NCBI GenBank assembly: GCA_028377625.1
Contig: JAONKT010000003.1
Coordinates: 1 to 47,001, forward strand
Origin: Candidatus Nitrosopumilus sp.
GTDB taxonomy: Archaea; Thermoproteota; Nitrososphaeria; Nitrososphaerales; Nitrosopumilaceae
DNA: 47,001 nt
Direction of reading: 5' to 3'
Below the pieces are notes generated by a model. It saw nothing but the letters and a program-made list of their open reading frames with translations. It searched no databases and was not told the origin of the DNA. The translations under genes were made by a program, and so were the position numbers. This document shows, in pieces, positions 1 to 10,547 of this stretch. How positions within the stretch are numbered: position 1 is the stretch's first letter; every line of letters begins with the position of its first letter.

Positions 1-135
1 ATTTTCTAAATAATGAAAATATTCAATTTGAGGATAATCAAAAACTATGATAAATGAACCTAAAATCATAATTATTAATCCCATTAAAAATTTCCTTTGA
101 TTTCTAATTTCCAAATATCCTTCATAAAATTTCAT
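1..135 (-). CDS. Partial CDS (N-terminal 45 aa, truncated by window edge), small membrane protein
   Basis: Not in the supplied ORF list. Reverse strand from 135 is open to the window edge: MKFYEGYLEIRNQRKFLMGLIIMILGSFIIVFDYPQIEYFHYLEN, with one hydrophobic segment. Confidence 0.55.
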   Translation of the reverse strand, partial: MKFYEGYLEIRNQRKFLMGLIIMILGSFIIVFDYPQIEYFHYLEN

Positions 136-189
136 TTCTTTTTTAATAAATTTTTAATAGTTTTTAGTAGGTTCATCTGATAATTAAAC

Positions 190-351
190 GCCCAAGAGCA
201 GGCACACACACGGAATAGGATGACGCTGATCGTAATTGATACCAATGATTTCTAATTCACCCAGGTGTGCTACATTATGGGCAACCCCGGTTTCAGAACG
301 TGATGAGGCGTATGGCTATGTCCAATGAAATTTTGCGAGTCAGAACCGGGG
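190..351 (+). ncRNA. Candidate structured RNA of unknown class (strand inferred)
   Basis: GC-rich island in AT-rich DNA with perfect complementary arms: GCCCA (190-194)/TGGGC (278-282), GCACAC (202-207)/GTGTGC (265-270), CCCCGGTT (285-292)/AACCGGGG (344-351). A TATA-like TTTTTAATAG lies about 150-165. Confidence 0.4.
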
Positions 352-405
352 AACATTAAATCAATTCAAAAACCATTAAACGTTAGTTCTAAACAAAATA
401 TTATA

Positions 406-825
406 ATGATAAACTATTGGTTAGCAAAACAAGAACCAAGTGGACCTCGAGGATATAATTTTGAACAATTGAAAAAAGAAAAAACTACTGTTTGGGATGG
501 TGTTCATAATAATTTAGCACTAAAACATATGAGAGAAATGAAATCTGGTGATTTAATTTTGTTTTATCATACTGGTGTTGAAAGACAAGCAGTAGGAATA
601 ATGCAAGTCACTTCAAAACCATATTCTAATCCAAAAGAGGATGTTGAACGTTTTATTGTTGTTGATGTAAAATACAAAAAAACTTTGAAACGACCTGTAA
701 CATTGACAGAAATAAAAAATAATAAAAAATTTAAAGATTGGGAACTTGTTAGAATTTCAAGATTATCTGTTATGCCTGTACCTAAACCTATTTGGGATGA
801 GATTCTAAAAATTTCACAAGACTAG
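406..825 (+). CDS. EVE (PUA-like) domain protein; ORF opens at 325 but the domain starts at ATG 406
   Basis: MINYWLAKQEPSGPRGYNFEQLKKEKTTVWDGVHNNLALKHMREMKSGDLILFYHTG matches the EVE domain pattern. Confidence 0.85.
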   Translation: MINYWLAKQEPSGPRGYNFEQLKKEKTTVWDGVHNNLALKHMREMKSGDLILFYHTGVERQAVGIMQVTSKPYSNPKEDVERFIVVDVKYKKTLKRPVTLTEIKNNKKFKDWELVRISRLSVMPVPKPIWDEILKISQD

Positions 826-867
826 TCTAATCGCTTTATTGATATAGTAGATTTATCTTATTACTGT

Positions 868-1107
868 ATGGCAACAGCTTATGTTTTGATAAACTGTGAA
901 CTAGGTTCTGAGGAAGCTATTATTGGGCAACTAAAGGGCTTAGAAGGTGTAAAAGAAGTTCATGGAACTTTTGGTGCATACGATATTTTGGCCAAGATTG
1001 AATCTGACACCGTTGAAAAATTACGAGAAACAATTACCTGGAAAATCAGAAAAATTGAAAAGATTCGTTCAACTCTTACCCTTATGGGTATTGAAGGCCA
1101 AACATAA
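868..1107 (+). CDS. Stand-alone Lrp/AsnC ligand-binding (RAM) domain protein
   Basis: 79 aa, AYVLINCELGSEEAIIGQLKGLEGVKEVHGTFGAYDILAKIES; no HTH. Confidence 0.85.
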   Translation: MATAYVLINCELGSEEAIIGQLKGLEGVKEVHGTFGAYDILAKIESDTVEKLRETITWKIRKIEKIRSTLTLMGIEGQT

Positions 1108-1125
1108 ACACCCTTTTTTCTAAAT

Positions 1126-1692
1126 ATGATTCTACATTTTATTTTTGTTGTAAAAGAGGAGGATCTTCAAAAACGAAAATCTGAGTTTGAATATGTTAAA
1201 AAAATGGCACAATTTTATAAAAAATGGATTTATGAAAATTTTGGAATAGATTATGAAATTAAGTGTGATGAATTAGTTACAAAACCTAGAAGTATTTTTC
1301 AAAAACTTGATACTCATACACTTGTTCGTGATCATGAACAACGTGGAAATGACATATACCATTTCTACTTAACTCATTTTAAACCAATATGGACAGATTG
1401 TACTTGTGAGGGTTATCATTCTGAAAATTTTGGAATGATTTTTTGGCAATCTCCAAAAGAATCTAATGATGTTTTATTTTTAGCAGAAAAAAATTGTACA
1501 ACTGTTTCTCATGAAATTGTTCATGAGATGCTAAGAATTAAAAAACATAAAAAATACATTCATGATGTTCATGATGTTTGGACAAAACATTTCTATGAAC
1601 AATTAGAATTCCAACAATATGGTGAAGATTTTCAAGAAACTATGGATAAACCCATGTTCTTAACGATGGATATTACTAACTTTAAAAATTAA
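1126..1692 (+). CDS. Hypothetical protein with HExxH (HEIVH) motif
   Basis: ORF 188 aa; TVSHEIVHEMLRIKKHKKYIHDVHD. Confidence 0.75.
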   Translation: MILHFIFVVKEEDLQKRKSEFEYVKKMAQFYKKWIYENFGIDYEIKCDELVTKPRSIFQKLDTHTLVRDHEQRGNDIYHFYLTHFKPIWTDCTCEGYHSENFGMIFWQSPKESNDVLFLAEKNCTTVSHEIVHEMLRIKKHKKYIHDVHDVWTKHFYEQLEFQQYGEDFQETMDKPMFLTMDITNFKN

Positions 1693-1703
1693 TTTTTAAA
1701 ATT

Positions 1704-2336
1704 TTAACATTTTGTAACTGAATAAATATTATTTTCAAAATTAGCAGTTTTAAAATCTAATTTATTTTCAGGATCATTATCTCTGGATTTACTTAATTCT
1801 TTGAGTTCTACTAATGCGTCTGTTCTAAAACCTACTGATGAACCATAAACAGCATCAGTTAACATTGTACCGTGATCTCCTTTTTTAATATCATCCACCA
1901 TATCATAAAATCGATTTGTTTCTTTTTTATTAACTGGATTGCCTGTAGCTTTGTTGTGTGCTACTGAAATATACATTCCATTATTTTTTACTGCAACTAA
2001 AATTTTATGATTTTTACCTGTTGCACCTGGTATAGTCTCGTTTACTAATACTTCACATTTGTGATACATGCTTGATACATATGCAAAAAACCTGTATTGT
2101 GCAAATTTACCTGCATCATCTTCTTCACAATCCACAAAAATTTTGTGCAATAAATGTAAGGCATCATCGTTCATACTTTGTAATCTATCATCAATTCTAC
2201 CTCTTTCAAGTAATTCTGATTTGCATTCTTTAGCTATTAAGACCAATATGAAATCTGGTAAATTATAATTTTTTAACGCAGCAACAAATGAACCTGCTTG
2301 TGACATTCCAAATTTTGGAAATCCTTTATTGACCAT
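1704..2336 (-). CDS. Hypothetical protein, possibly restriction-endonuclease-like fold
   Basis: ORF 210 aa; KILVAVKNNGMYISVAHNKATGNPVNKKETNRFYDMVDDI segment. Confidence 0.7.
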   Translation of the reverse strand: MVNKGFPKFGMSQAGSFVAALKNYNLPDFILVLIAKECKSELLERGRIDDRLQSMNDDALHLLHKIFVDCEEDDAGKFAQYRFFAYVSSMYHKCEVLVNETIPGATGKNHKILVAVKNNGMYISVAHNKATGNPVNKKETNRFYDMVDDIKKGDHGTMLTDAVYGSSVGFRTDALVELKELSKSRDNDPENKLDFKTANFENNIYSVTKC

Positions 2337-2491
2337 ATTTTAATTCCTCTTTAGAAAATTTTGAATTTATTGACAACGCATTAAAAAGCTGGGGTTGGCT
2401 TATAATTGTTGAGAATTAATATGCCTATTTTGATATTTTTTTTAACTTTTGAATTGTAAATATTAAATTCAGGTAGAATTTTCTGTATATT

Positions 2492-4759
2492 ATGGAAATT
2501 GAAACTAGTCCTGAACTTGTTTCTAATGTTTATTTGAAATTAAAAGAAAATATTGTAAAGTTCAGAAATGTTGTGGGTAGACCTCTAACACTTACTGAAA
2601 AAATTCTAGCTGGTCATTTTAATCAAATTAATGAAAAAAATTATTCTGGAGGTGCAGACTATGTTTTCTTAAAACCTGATCGAGTTGCATTACAAGATGT
2701 TACTGGACAAATGGTTATGCTTCAATTCATGCAAGCAGAATTAAATGAAACTTCCTTGCCTACTACAGTTCATTGTGATCATCTTATCAGAGCTGAAGTT
2801 CAAGGCGATGTTGACATGAAAGTTTCATTAGATGAAAATAGTGAAGTTTTCAAATTTTTACAATCTGCTTGTGCAAAATATGGTTGTGGATTTTGGAAAC
2901 CAGGTGCAGGAATTATACATCAAGTAGTTCTTGAAAATTATGCATTTCCTGGTGGATTAATGATTGGAACTGATTCACATACTCCAAATGCAGGAGGTCT
3001 TGGAATGATTGCTATTGGTGTTGGAGGTTTGGATGCTGCAGAAACTATGGCTGGTATGCCATGGGAATTACTTTATCCAAAAAGAGTTGGTGTTAAATTA
3101 ACTGGCAAATTAGATGGTTGGACTGCACCAAAAGATATTATTTTGAAAGTTGCTGAAGAACTGACTGTTTCTGGTGGAACCAATGCTATTGTTGAATATT
3201 TTGGTCCTGGTACTAAATCCATTAGTTGTACTGGAAAAGCTACTATTACAAATATGGGTGCAGAAATTGGTGCAACTTGTTCTCTATTTCCTTATGATGA
3301 AAGAATGGAAACTTATCTCAAGTACACTAACAGAAAAGAAATTGCAGAACTTGCAAATCAAAATAAAGAATTACTAGTTGCAGATCCTGAAATTGAATCT
3401 AATCCTGAAAAATTCTTTGATAAAATAATTGAAATCAATTTATCCACTTTAGAACCTCATATTGTTGGACCTCATACGCCTGATTTAGCTCGTTCAATTT
3501 CTGAACTTTCTGATGATGTTGCCTCTAATGATTATGTGGATCCAATATCTGTTGCATTAATTGGAAGTTGTACTAATTCTTCGTACGAAGATATGTCTCG
3601 AGCAGCCAGTTTAGCTGAGCAAGCTAAATCTAAAGGAATCAAATCAAAAATTCCACTACTTGTAACTCCTGGTTCAGAACAAATTAGAGGTACAATTGAA
3701 AGAGATGGACAAATGGATTCACTCAAAGCAATTGGCGCAACTGTTTTGGCTAATGCATGTGGTCCTTGTATTGGACAGTGGAATAGACCTGAATTAGAAA
3801 AAAATGAAAAGAATTCTATCGTAACTACATTTAACAGAAATTTTCCTGGAAGAAATGATGGTCAAAGAACAACTCTTAATTTTATTGGCAGTCCTGAAAT
3901 GATTATTGCATTGGCATTAGGTGGGAGATTGTCTTTTAATCCTTTGAAGGATGATCTTGTTGCTGCAGATGGAACTAAGTTCAAATTACAACCACCATCA
4001 ATTGCACCAGAGGTTCCTGAAGACGGATTTATGATACCTGATGGAATTTTTATTTCTCCACCTTCTGATTCAAATAATGTTGAAGTAATTATTGATGCTG
4101 ATAGTAAGCGTCTTCAACGTTTAGAACCTTTTACTAAATGGCATGGTAATGATTTTGTTGAACTTCCAATAATGGTCAAGGCAAAAGGAAAATGTACTAC
4201 TGATCATATTTCTCCTGCAGGTGCATGGTTATCTCTTAGAGGACACTTGGATAATCTTAGTGATAATATGTTGTTAGGAGCTGTAAATGCTTTTAATGAT
4301 GAAGTCGGTAATGGTAAAAATATTTTAAATAATCAAATTGAACCATTTTCAAAAATTGCTAGACAATACAAACAACAAGGACTCAACTGGGTAATTATTG
4401 GAGATAATAATTATGGTGAGGGTAGTAGTAGAGAACATGCAGCTATGAGTCCTCGCTATTTGGGATGTGTTGCTGTTATTACAAAAAGTTTAGCGAGAAT
4501 TCATGAAACAAATTTGAAAAAACAAGGTGTTTTGGCATTAACTTTCAATGAACCAAATGACTATGAAAAAATTCTTGAAGATGATAAAATTAGTTTAATA
4601 AATTTAGAACATTTAGAACCTCAAAAACAAGTAACTTGTGTAATTAGTCATAATGATGGAAATAAAGAAGAAATTCTATTAAATCACTCATATAATGAAT
4701 CTCAAATTCAATGGTTCAAACATGGTTCTGCATTAAATGTTCTAAGAAACAAAAAATAA
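2492..4759 (+). CDS. acn: Aconitate hydratase
   Basis: 755 aa; VTGQMVMLQFMQ, GTDSHTPNAGGLGMIAIGVGG, SCTNSSYEDMSRAA, NACGPCIGQW, GDNNYGEGSSREHAAMSPRYLG. Confidence 0.97.
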   Translation: MEIETSPELVSNVYLKLKENIVKFRNVVGRPLTLTEKILAGHFNQINEKNYSGGADYVFLKPDRVALQDVTGQMVMLQFMQAELNETSLPTTVHCDHLIRAEVQGDVDMKVSLDENSEVFKFLQSACAKYGCGFWKPGAGIIHQVVLENYAFPGGLMIGTDSHTPNAGGLGMIAIGVGGLDAAETMAGMPWELLYPKRVGVKLTGKLDGWTAPKDIILKVAEELTVSGGTNAIVEYFGPGTKSISCTGKATITNMGAEIGATCSLFPYDERMETYLKYTNRKEIAELANQNKELLVADPEIESNPEKFFDKIIEINLSTLEPHIVGPHTPDLARSISELSDDVASNDYVDPISVALIGSCTNSSYEDMSRAASLAEQAKSKGIKSKIPLLVTPGSEQIRGTIERDGQMDSLKAIGATVLANACGPCIGQWNRPELEKNEKNSIVTTFNRNFPGRNDGQRTTLNFIGSPEMIIALALGGRLSFNPLKDDLVAADGTKFKLQPPSIAPEVPEDGFMIPDGIFISPPSDSNNVEVIIDADSKRLQRLEPFTKWHGNDFVELPIMVKAKGKCTTDHISPAGAWLSLRGHLDNLSDNMLLGAVNAFNDEVGNGKNILNNQIEPFSKIARQYKQQGLNWVIIGDNNYGEGSSREHAAMSPRYLGCVAVITKSLARIHETNLKKQGVLALTFNEPNDYEKILEDDKISLINLEHLEPQKQVTCVISHNDGNKEEILLNHSYNESQIQWFKHGSALNVLRNKK

Positions 4760-4768
4760 AATAAAAAA

Positions 4769-4842
4769 TGGGCCCGATCGGATTTGAACCGACGATCGAT
4801 GGTTTTGGAGACCATCGCCCTACCAGGCTAGGCTACGAACCC
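4769..4842 (-). tRNA. tRNA-Trp (CCA)
   Basis: Reverse complement GGGTTCG-TA-GCCT...GGGC-G-ATGGT-CTCCAAA-ACCAT...GTCGG-TTCAAAT-CCGAT-CGGGCCC-A folds as a cloverleaf. Confidence 0.95.
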
Positions 4843-4914
4843 ACAAGAATCGAAACAATTTGCTTGAATTTTAACTTATTTTTAACCAAGATTTATTTGC
4901 AATAATCAATAATC

Positions 4915-5466
4915 TTGTATTGTAACGTAATTATGGCCAAACCAGTTTACTTTCTATTAGGAGCGATTCCCGTTATCGCTGCAATATTACTTGCAGTTCC
5001 TCTAATAACAAAAAATGAAATTCCAATATCTGCTTCAAATTCTTTTGATAAAATTGAAATTGAATATACTAAACATCAATTAAAAAAAATATCTAATGGA
5101 ATCGCTGAAAGAACTGGTGCACAGAAAACTGAAATTCTTCTAATAAAAAATAATGGAGATACAAAATATACTATAACTGAAAAGGGATATCCTCAACCCG
5201 ATATTAAATCAAAAATAGATGAAAAAAAATTAAATAAAATTAAAGCTCTCATAAAGGAAACAGGTTTTATTGCAATAGAGCCCAACTCATTTTCTGTTTT
5301 TGAAAATGTAACTGATTACCAAAAATCTTCAGTTAAAATTACTCTTAATGGACGCGTTAATCAAATTTATTGGCCAGAATCAAATGCGACATCTGATTTT
5401 ATCCCGCCCATAATTACTATGGTTGAATCAGAGTTAGATAAAATAATGTCCGAAATTAGTGAATAG
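4915..5466 (+). CDS. Hypothetical membrane-anchored protein
   Basis: N-terminal hydrophobic segment VYFLLGAIPVIAAILLAVPLI then a soluble domain; start may be the internal ATG of MAKPVYF. Confidence 0.7.
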   Translation: MYCNVIMAKPVYFLLGAIPVIAAILLAVPLITKNEIPISASNSFDKIEIEYTKHQLKKISNGIAERTGAQKTEILLIKNNGDTKYTITEKGYPQPDIKSKIDEKKLNKIKALIKETGFIAIEPNSFSVFENVTDYQKSSVKITLNGRVNQIYWPESNATSDFIPPIITMVESELDKIMSEISE

Positions 5467-5496
5467 GTACAAATAGGCTTGAAGAAAAATTAGAGT

Positions 5497-6465
5497 ATGC
5501 TACCTCTATCTGGTGAACGAGTTAATGCTAAAGGGATTATTTCTGAAAAATTAGACTCTATTGATACAGTACGTGGTTCCAGTACATTAAAGCGTGGATT
5601 TGCTCATATGCAAAAAAATGGTGTTGTAATGGATGTTACAAATGTTGAACAAGCATTAATTGCTCAAGAAGCTGGTGCAGTTTCTGTAATGGTTTTAGAT
5701 AAACTTCCATCAGAAGTTAGAAAAGCTGGTGGAGTTGCACGAACTGCAAGCATAAAAATTATTGAAGAAATAATGGACTCTGTAACTATTCCTGTTATGG
5801 CTAAATGTAGAATTGGACATGTTAGTGAAGCATTGGTTTTACAAGAAACTGATGTTGACATGATAGATGAATCTGAAGTTTTAACTCCTGCCGATGAATT
5901 GCGTCATATTTGGAAATGGGATCTTACAACACCTGTAGTTAATGGCGCTAGATCTTTGGCTGAAGCTTTAAGAAGAATTGAAGAAGGTGCATCTATGATA
6001 AGAACAAAAGGTGAACCTGGAACTGGAAATGTTGCAGAAGCTATTACTCATATTAAAAAAGTTAATGATGAATTAAGAACAATTAAATCAATTTATGATT
6101 CTGGAGATAATCAAGATTTAGTACGTATGGCAAGAGAATTCAAAGTATCATATGATATTGTAGAGCAAACAGCAAAACTTGGAAGGTTACCTGTTGTAAA
6201 TTTTGCAGCTGGTGGGATTGCAACACCTGCTGATGCAGCATATTTGATGTCACTTGGATGTGATGGTATTTTTGTTGGTTCTGGAATTTTTAGTGCAAAC
6301 GATGCACAAGAAAGAGCTAATTCAATTGTTTTAGCCACTACTTTTTGGAATGAATCTGATAAAGTTAAGGAAGCACAAAAAATGATTGATGAAAGACAAT
6401 CTATCCATGGTTTAGATGTTAAAACATTAGAATTACGTATGCAAGATCGTGGAGGTTCGGCATGA
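5497..6465 (+). CDS. pdxS: Pyridoxal 5'-phosphate synthase lyase subunit PdxS
   Basis: [40 protein letters not shown]...GGVART; strong family match. Confidence 0.98.
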   Translation: MLPLSGERVNAKGIISEKLDSIDTVRGSSTLKRGFAHMQKNGVVMDVTNVEQALIAQEAGAVSVMVLDKLPSEVRKAGGVARTASIKIIEEIMDSVTIPVMAKCRIGHVSEALVLQETDVDMIDESEVLTPADELRHIWKWDLTTPVVNGARSLAEALRRIEEGASMIRTKGEPGTGNVAEAITHIKKVNDELRTIKSIYDSGDNQDLVRMAREFKVSYDIVEQTAKLGRLPVVNFAAGGIATPADAAYLMSLGCDGIFVGSGIFSANDAQERANSIVLATTFWNESDKVKEAQKMIDERQSIHGLDVKTLELRMQDRGGSA

Positions 6466-7079
6466 GTCTTACTGTTGGAGTTTTATCAATACAAGGTGAC
6501 ATTCTTGAAAATATTTTATCTGTGAAAGCTGCAATTGATGCATTAGATATTGATGGAACTGTCACTAGTGTTAAAACACCTGAAGAAATTTCAAAAGTTG
6601 ATGGTCTAGTTATCCCAGGTGGTGAGAGTACTACTATTGGTCAGCTATCAGTTGTTAATGGTTCATTAAAGATCATAAAAGAAAAAATTGAACAAGGAAT
6701 GCCTGTATTGGGAATTTGTGCTGGAATGATTATGTTGTCAAAAACAGCACAAGATAAAGTAGTGGGAAAAATTGATCAACCTCTTTTAGATATTTTAGAT
6801 ATTAAATTAGAAAGAAACTCTTTTGGACGTCAACGAGAATCTTTTGAATCTGATATTTCTTTAAACTCTATTGGTATTCCTTCATTTAATGGAGTTTTCA
6901 TTAGAGCACCATCAATTTCTGATGTTGGTTCTGATGTAGAAGTTTTATCAAAGTTTAATGAAAAAATTGTTGCTGTTAAAAAAAATAATGTTATTGGAGT
7001 TGCTTTTCATCCAGAATTAACTACTGATATTTCACTTCACAAATATTTTGTCAATCTTACAAATACCTTAAAAAATTAA
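6462..7079 (+). CDS. pdxT: Pyridoxal 5'-phosphate synthase glutaminase subunit PdxT
   Basis: [38 protein letters not shown]; 4-nt overlap with pdxS. Confidence 0.97.
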   Translation: MSLTVGVLSIQGDILENILSVKAAIDALDIDGTVTSVKTPEEISKVDGLVIPGGESTTIGQLSVVNGSLKIIKEKIEQGMPVLGICAGMIMLSKTAQDKVVGKIDQPLLDILDIKLERNSFGRQRESFESDISLNSIGIPSFNGVFIRAPSISDVGSDVEVLSKFNEKIVAVKKNNVIGVAFHPELTTDISLHKYFVNLTNTLKN

Positions 7080-7168
7080 ATTATTGTTTATGCTTTTAGT
7101 TTTGTCTATAATTGGCACTAGATTGTTCAATTATTATTAATTAAATATCATAAAACCTAAATTTTGTC

Positions 7169-7537
7169 ATGGTAGAACAAACTACAACAGGCTCTATAGC
7201 ACCATATTTTGAACAGTTCTTTGAACAAATCAAAAATACTCATCCAAAAATCGATACTGAACTCCTAATCCGAGTAATGTTGTTTGAGATTAATTTGAAA
7301 AAATATGTTGGCCCAGACATACCACATGTTCATCTTGATGTATCATACGAAAAAGGTGTAGATCTTCACATAAAACAAGAAGAAGCCAGAGATAAATTTC
7401 CAATAGAAATTTCCACTAACAAGTGGGGAGATGGAGTTATCTTTTCAGGTTTGATGGGAATACGACATATTGAAAAAGTCTGTGCAGATCCTCAAATTGT
7501 TAAAGTAACTGGTACTGCGACACCTAGACATAACTAA
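7169..7537 (+). CDS. Hypothetical protein
   Basis: ORF 122 aa with intergenic spacing on both sides. Confidence 0.7.
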   Translation: MVEQTTTGSIAPYFEQFFEQIKNTHPKIDTELLIRVMLFEINLKKYVGPDIPHVHLDVSYEKGVDLHIKQEEARDKFPIEISTNKWGDGVIFSGLMGIRHIEKVCADPQIVKVTGTATPRHN

Positions 7538-7580
7538 TTTTTATTTTTTTTATTTTTTTAAAATATTTTTTAACTAATAA

Positions 7581-8168
7581 TTATTCTTTAGAAAAATTAA
7601 TTTCAATTCGCATTGTATTATTAATTATTTTTATCACTTTCTCAATTATTTTTGAATCCATTGTAAAGAATCCCTTGAATTTATCATTACCCAAATCTTC
7701 TGCAACTAACCCAAATGGTCCATTTACTCCTTTTGTAACTACGATCCACATTTTTTCAATGTTAGTATCTAAACAACTTAAAATTTCTGCTGTAGCTGGA
7801 ACTGAGTCTGGTGGAATCAAAAATGGATCATCAAACCCACCTATTACCCATGCGTGAGGAATTTTTTTCAAAATTTCTGTATATCGTTTTTGTACATATT
7901 TGTATAATGCTTCAGTTTCAAATGTAGCTAGTAATGGAACATAATTTTTTACTGCGTATGCCTCAATATCCATACTTAATCTGTAAAGATCCTCTCTTTT
8001 AGCCTCAAAATTCACAAATTCTGTCTTTGTAAAGTCTTCTAATGTGGATAATCCTGAATCATTAGTTACATCCTTTGGATCATCTTTTGGCAATTCAGGA
8101 CATTGAATTTTTAATTCTTCTATGAAACTTTCATATTCTTTAGTCAATACGAGAAAAATCTTTTTCAC
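7581..8168 (-). CDS. Hypothetical protein
   Basis: ORF 195 aa, same strand as and next to valS. Confidence 0.7.
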   Translation of the reverse strand: MKKIFLVLTKEYESFIEELKIQCPELPKDDPKDVTNDSGLSTLEDFTKTEFVNFEAKREDLYRLSMDIEAYAVKNYVPLLATFETEALYKYVQKRYTEILKKIPHAWVIGGFDDPFLIPPDSVPATAEILSCLDTNIEKMWIVVTKGVNGPFGLVAEDLGNDKFKGFFTMDSKIIEKVIKIINNTMRIEINFSKE

Positions 8169-8225
8169 CTATTATAATATTAATCTCGTAATTTTTCTAG
8201 TGCCAATTTAATTCTCAAGAATGAT

Positions 8226-10544
8226 TTAATCTAATAAATTGTGCATTGATTTCAGATCTTTTTTAAACGGTTGAAGTATTTCTGGAATTTCAATTTCAAT
8301 TGAATCTTTTAATGATAGGTTTTGAGACTTTTTTTCATTCCATACTTTAGAATTAAATTCTGATATTTCTTTTGTTATTTCTATTTGTTCTTCTATATTT
8401 TCAACATCTACTTGTTTTTCTTTATGAATACTTTCATTTGAATACAATGTTTTCCAAAGATGTTCTGTAATGAATGGTGTAATTGGAGCTAATAATTTTA
8501 AAATTGTTGATAATGTTTTATGGAGTGTAAATATGGCCCCATCTCTTTCTTCATCTGAGAAATCAATTCCATATGCTCTTGCTTTAACCATTTCAATATA
8601 ATGTGCTGCAAATACATTCCATGTAAATTCTCTAATTGCAATTGCAGGAATAAAGAAATTATATTCTTCATAGCCTTTTTTACATTCTTTAACTAATTTA
8701 TCTAATTCTGATAAAATCCATTTATCCGATGCATTTGGAATTCCTGAATCAATAACTGGAAAACTCGATAAAAATCTGGACACATTCCATAATTTGCTTA
8801 AAAATTTCTTAGTTGATTCAATTTTTTGTTCATTACATCTGAAGTCATACCCATGATTAATCTCGCTGGCACTCCAAAATCTAAAAGTATCTGCACCTAA
8901 TTTTTCAATTACTGGTAGTGGATCTATTGCGTTTCCTTTACTTTTGCTCATTTTCATTCCTTTTTCATCTAAACCATATCCCATTACCCAAGCTTCAGAC
9001 CAAGGTTTTTCCCCCGTTAATTCTTCACACCTCAATAATGTGTAATACAACCATGTTCTCACTATGTCTTTTGCTTGGGGTCTTATTGCTGCTGGATATA
9101 CTTTTTTGAAAAACTCATCATCTCTGTTAAATTTACTAATGAATAATGGAGATACACTGGAATCCATCCATGTATCAAATGTTCTTTCTTCACCAATAAA
9201 TTCTGTAGATTTACATTTTGTACAATTTACTATCGGACATTTTTCATTCCATGGTCTATAATATTTTCCAGCTTCTGGAACGTGTGGTTCTGAACAGTTT
9301 TTACAATACCAAATTGGAATTTCAGTACCATAAAACCTTCTTCTTGAAATTGGCCAATCAATATTTATTGATTCTAACCAATTCATCAAAATTTGTTTGT
9401 GCATTGTTGGATGAAATGTAATTTCTTTTCCTATTTCTTTTATTTTTCCAACCTTTTCTTTTTGTTTAAGATAATATTCTTCCATAGGAATTATTTCAAT
9501 TGGAATTTTACTTCTTTCTGAAATTGGAGTTCTATGAATAATATCTTCAATTTTTTCAACAAATCCTGCAGCTTCTAAATCTTCAATGATTTTTGTTCTT
9601 GCCTGTTTTGGTTTTAAGCCTGTATACTCGCCTGCTACTTCAGTCATTCTTCCATTCAATCCAATTGCAACTATCTCTTCTAATTGTAATTCTCTGAATA
9701 ATGCCACATCGTTTTGATCACCATAACTACAAACCATTACTGCCCCTGAACCAAATTCTTGTTTGGCTGAATGATGAGTCCGTAATTCTACCTCTGCATT
9801 GGTAATTGGAACAATCACTTTTTTACCGATATATTTTGAATATCTTTCATCTTCCGGATTGACAATAATTGTTTTACATGCACAAAGTAATTCTGGTCTT
9901 GTACTTGCAATAATTATTTCTTGATCTGTATCTTTAATTTTGAATTTCATGTAAACAAGTTTTGTTTGTAAATCATCATAAACTATTTCTGCATCTGCAA
10001 TTGTAGTTCCTGAAACCCAATCGTAATTGTTAGGTCTATTTGCAAGATATACTTCACCTTTTTTCCATAATTTGATAAATGTTGACTGTGTTAATGTTCT
10101 ATATTCTTCAGAATCTGTTCTATAGTAATTTGCAAAATCACCACTAATTCCTAGACTTTTCATGATTAGAATCATTTCTGCTTCTAAATCGTCTAATGCA
10201 TTTTTACATAAATTTAGAAATTCCCCTCTTTCTGTCTCTCTCATTCTAATTTTATGTTTTTTTTCAGTATAGAGTTCAACTGGTAATCCATTTCTATCAA
10301 TTCCTATTGGAAAATACACATTTTTTCCAGACATTCTTGCTGTACGTGCTATCATGTCTATTTGTGAATAATGTGCGGCTGCACCAATATGCCATGGTCT
10401 ACCTGATGGATATGGTGGTGGTGTATCTATTGTAAAATTATTTTCTTCAGGTGTAAAATCATAAATTTTGTTTTCTTCCCATTGTTTGAGAATATTTTTT
10501 TCTAATTCTGGATTCCATGCTTTTTCTGATATTTTAGGTTCCAT
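8226..10544 (-). CDS. valS: Valyl-tRNA synthetase
   Basis: 772 aa class I synthetase; PPYPSGRPWHIGAA, KMSKSKGNAIDPL, TWMDSSVSPL. Confidence 0.96.
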   Translation of the reverse strand: MEPKISEKAWNPELEKNILKQWEENKIYDFTPEENNFTIDTPPPYPSGRPWHIGAAAHYSQIDMIARTARMSGKNVYFPIGIDRNGLPVELYTEKKHKIRMRETERGEFLNLCKNALDDLEAEMILIMKSLGISGDFANYYRTDSEEYRTLTQSTFIKLWKKGEVYLANRPNNYDWVSGTTIADAEIVYDDLQTKLVYMKFKIKDTDQEIIIASTRPELLCACKTIIVNPEDERYSKYIGKKVIVPITNAEVELRTHHSAKQEFGSGAVMVCSYGDQNDVALFRELQLEEIVAIGLNGRMTEVAGEYTGLKPKQARTKIIEDLEAAGFVEKIEDIIHRTPISERSKIPIEIIPMEEYYLKQKEKVGKIKEIGKEITFHPTMHKQILMNWLESINIDWPISRRRFYGTEIPIWYCKNCSEPHVPEAGKYYRPWNEKCPIVNCTKCKSTEFIGEERTFDTWMDSSVSPLFISKFNRDDEFFKKVYPAAIRPQAKDIVRTWLYYTLLRCEELTGEKPWSEAWVMGYGLDEKGMKMSKSKGNAIDPLPVIEKLGADTFRFWSASEINHGYDFRCNEQKIESTKKFLSKLWNVSRFLSSFPVIDSGIPNASDKWILSELDKLVKECKKGYEEYNFFIPAIAIREFTWNVFAAHYIEMVKARAYGIDFSDEERDGAIFTLHKTLSTILKLLAPITPFITEHLWKTLYSNESIHKEKQVDVENIEEQIEITKEISEFNSKVWNEKKSQNLSLKDSIEIEIPEILQPFKKDLKSMHNLLD

Positions 10545-10547
10545 TTT

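Noticed and set aside
297-345. GTGATGA in the 5' RNA candidate as a C/D-box guide RNA
   Set aside because: A C-like box is present, but I could not place a matching D box (CTGA) and C'/D' pair at correct spacing.
3174-3726. Antisense and alternate-frame ORFs inside aconitase (3174..3377, 3532..3726)
   Set aside because: Low-complexity shadow ORFs overlapping a highly conserved gene.
5664-6338. Minus-strand ORFs inside pdxS
   Set aside because: Shadow ORFs of a clearly coding, conserved gene on the plus strand.
8918-9421. Plus-strand ORFs antisense to valS
   Set aside because: Overlap the synthetase coding strand; hydrophobic shadow translations.
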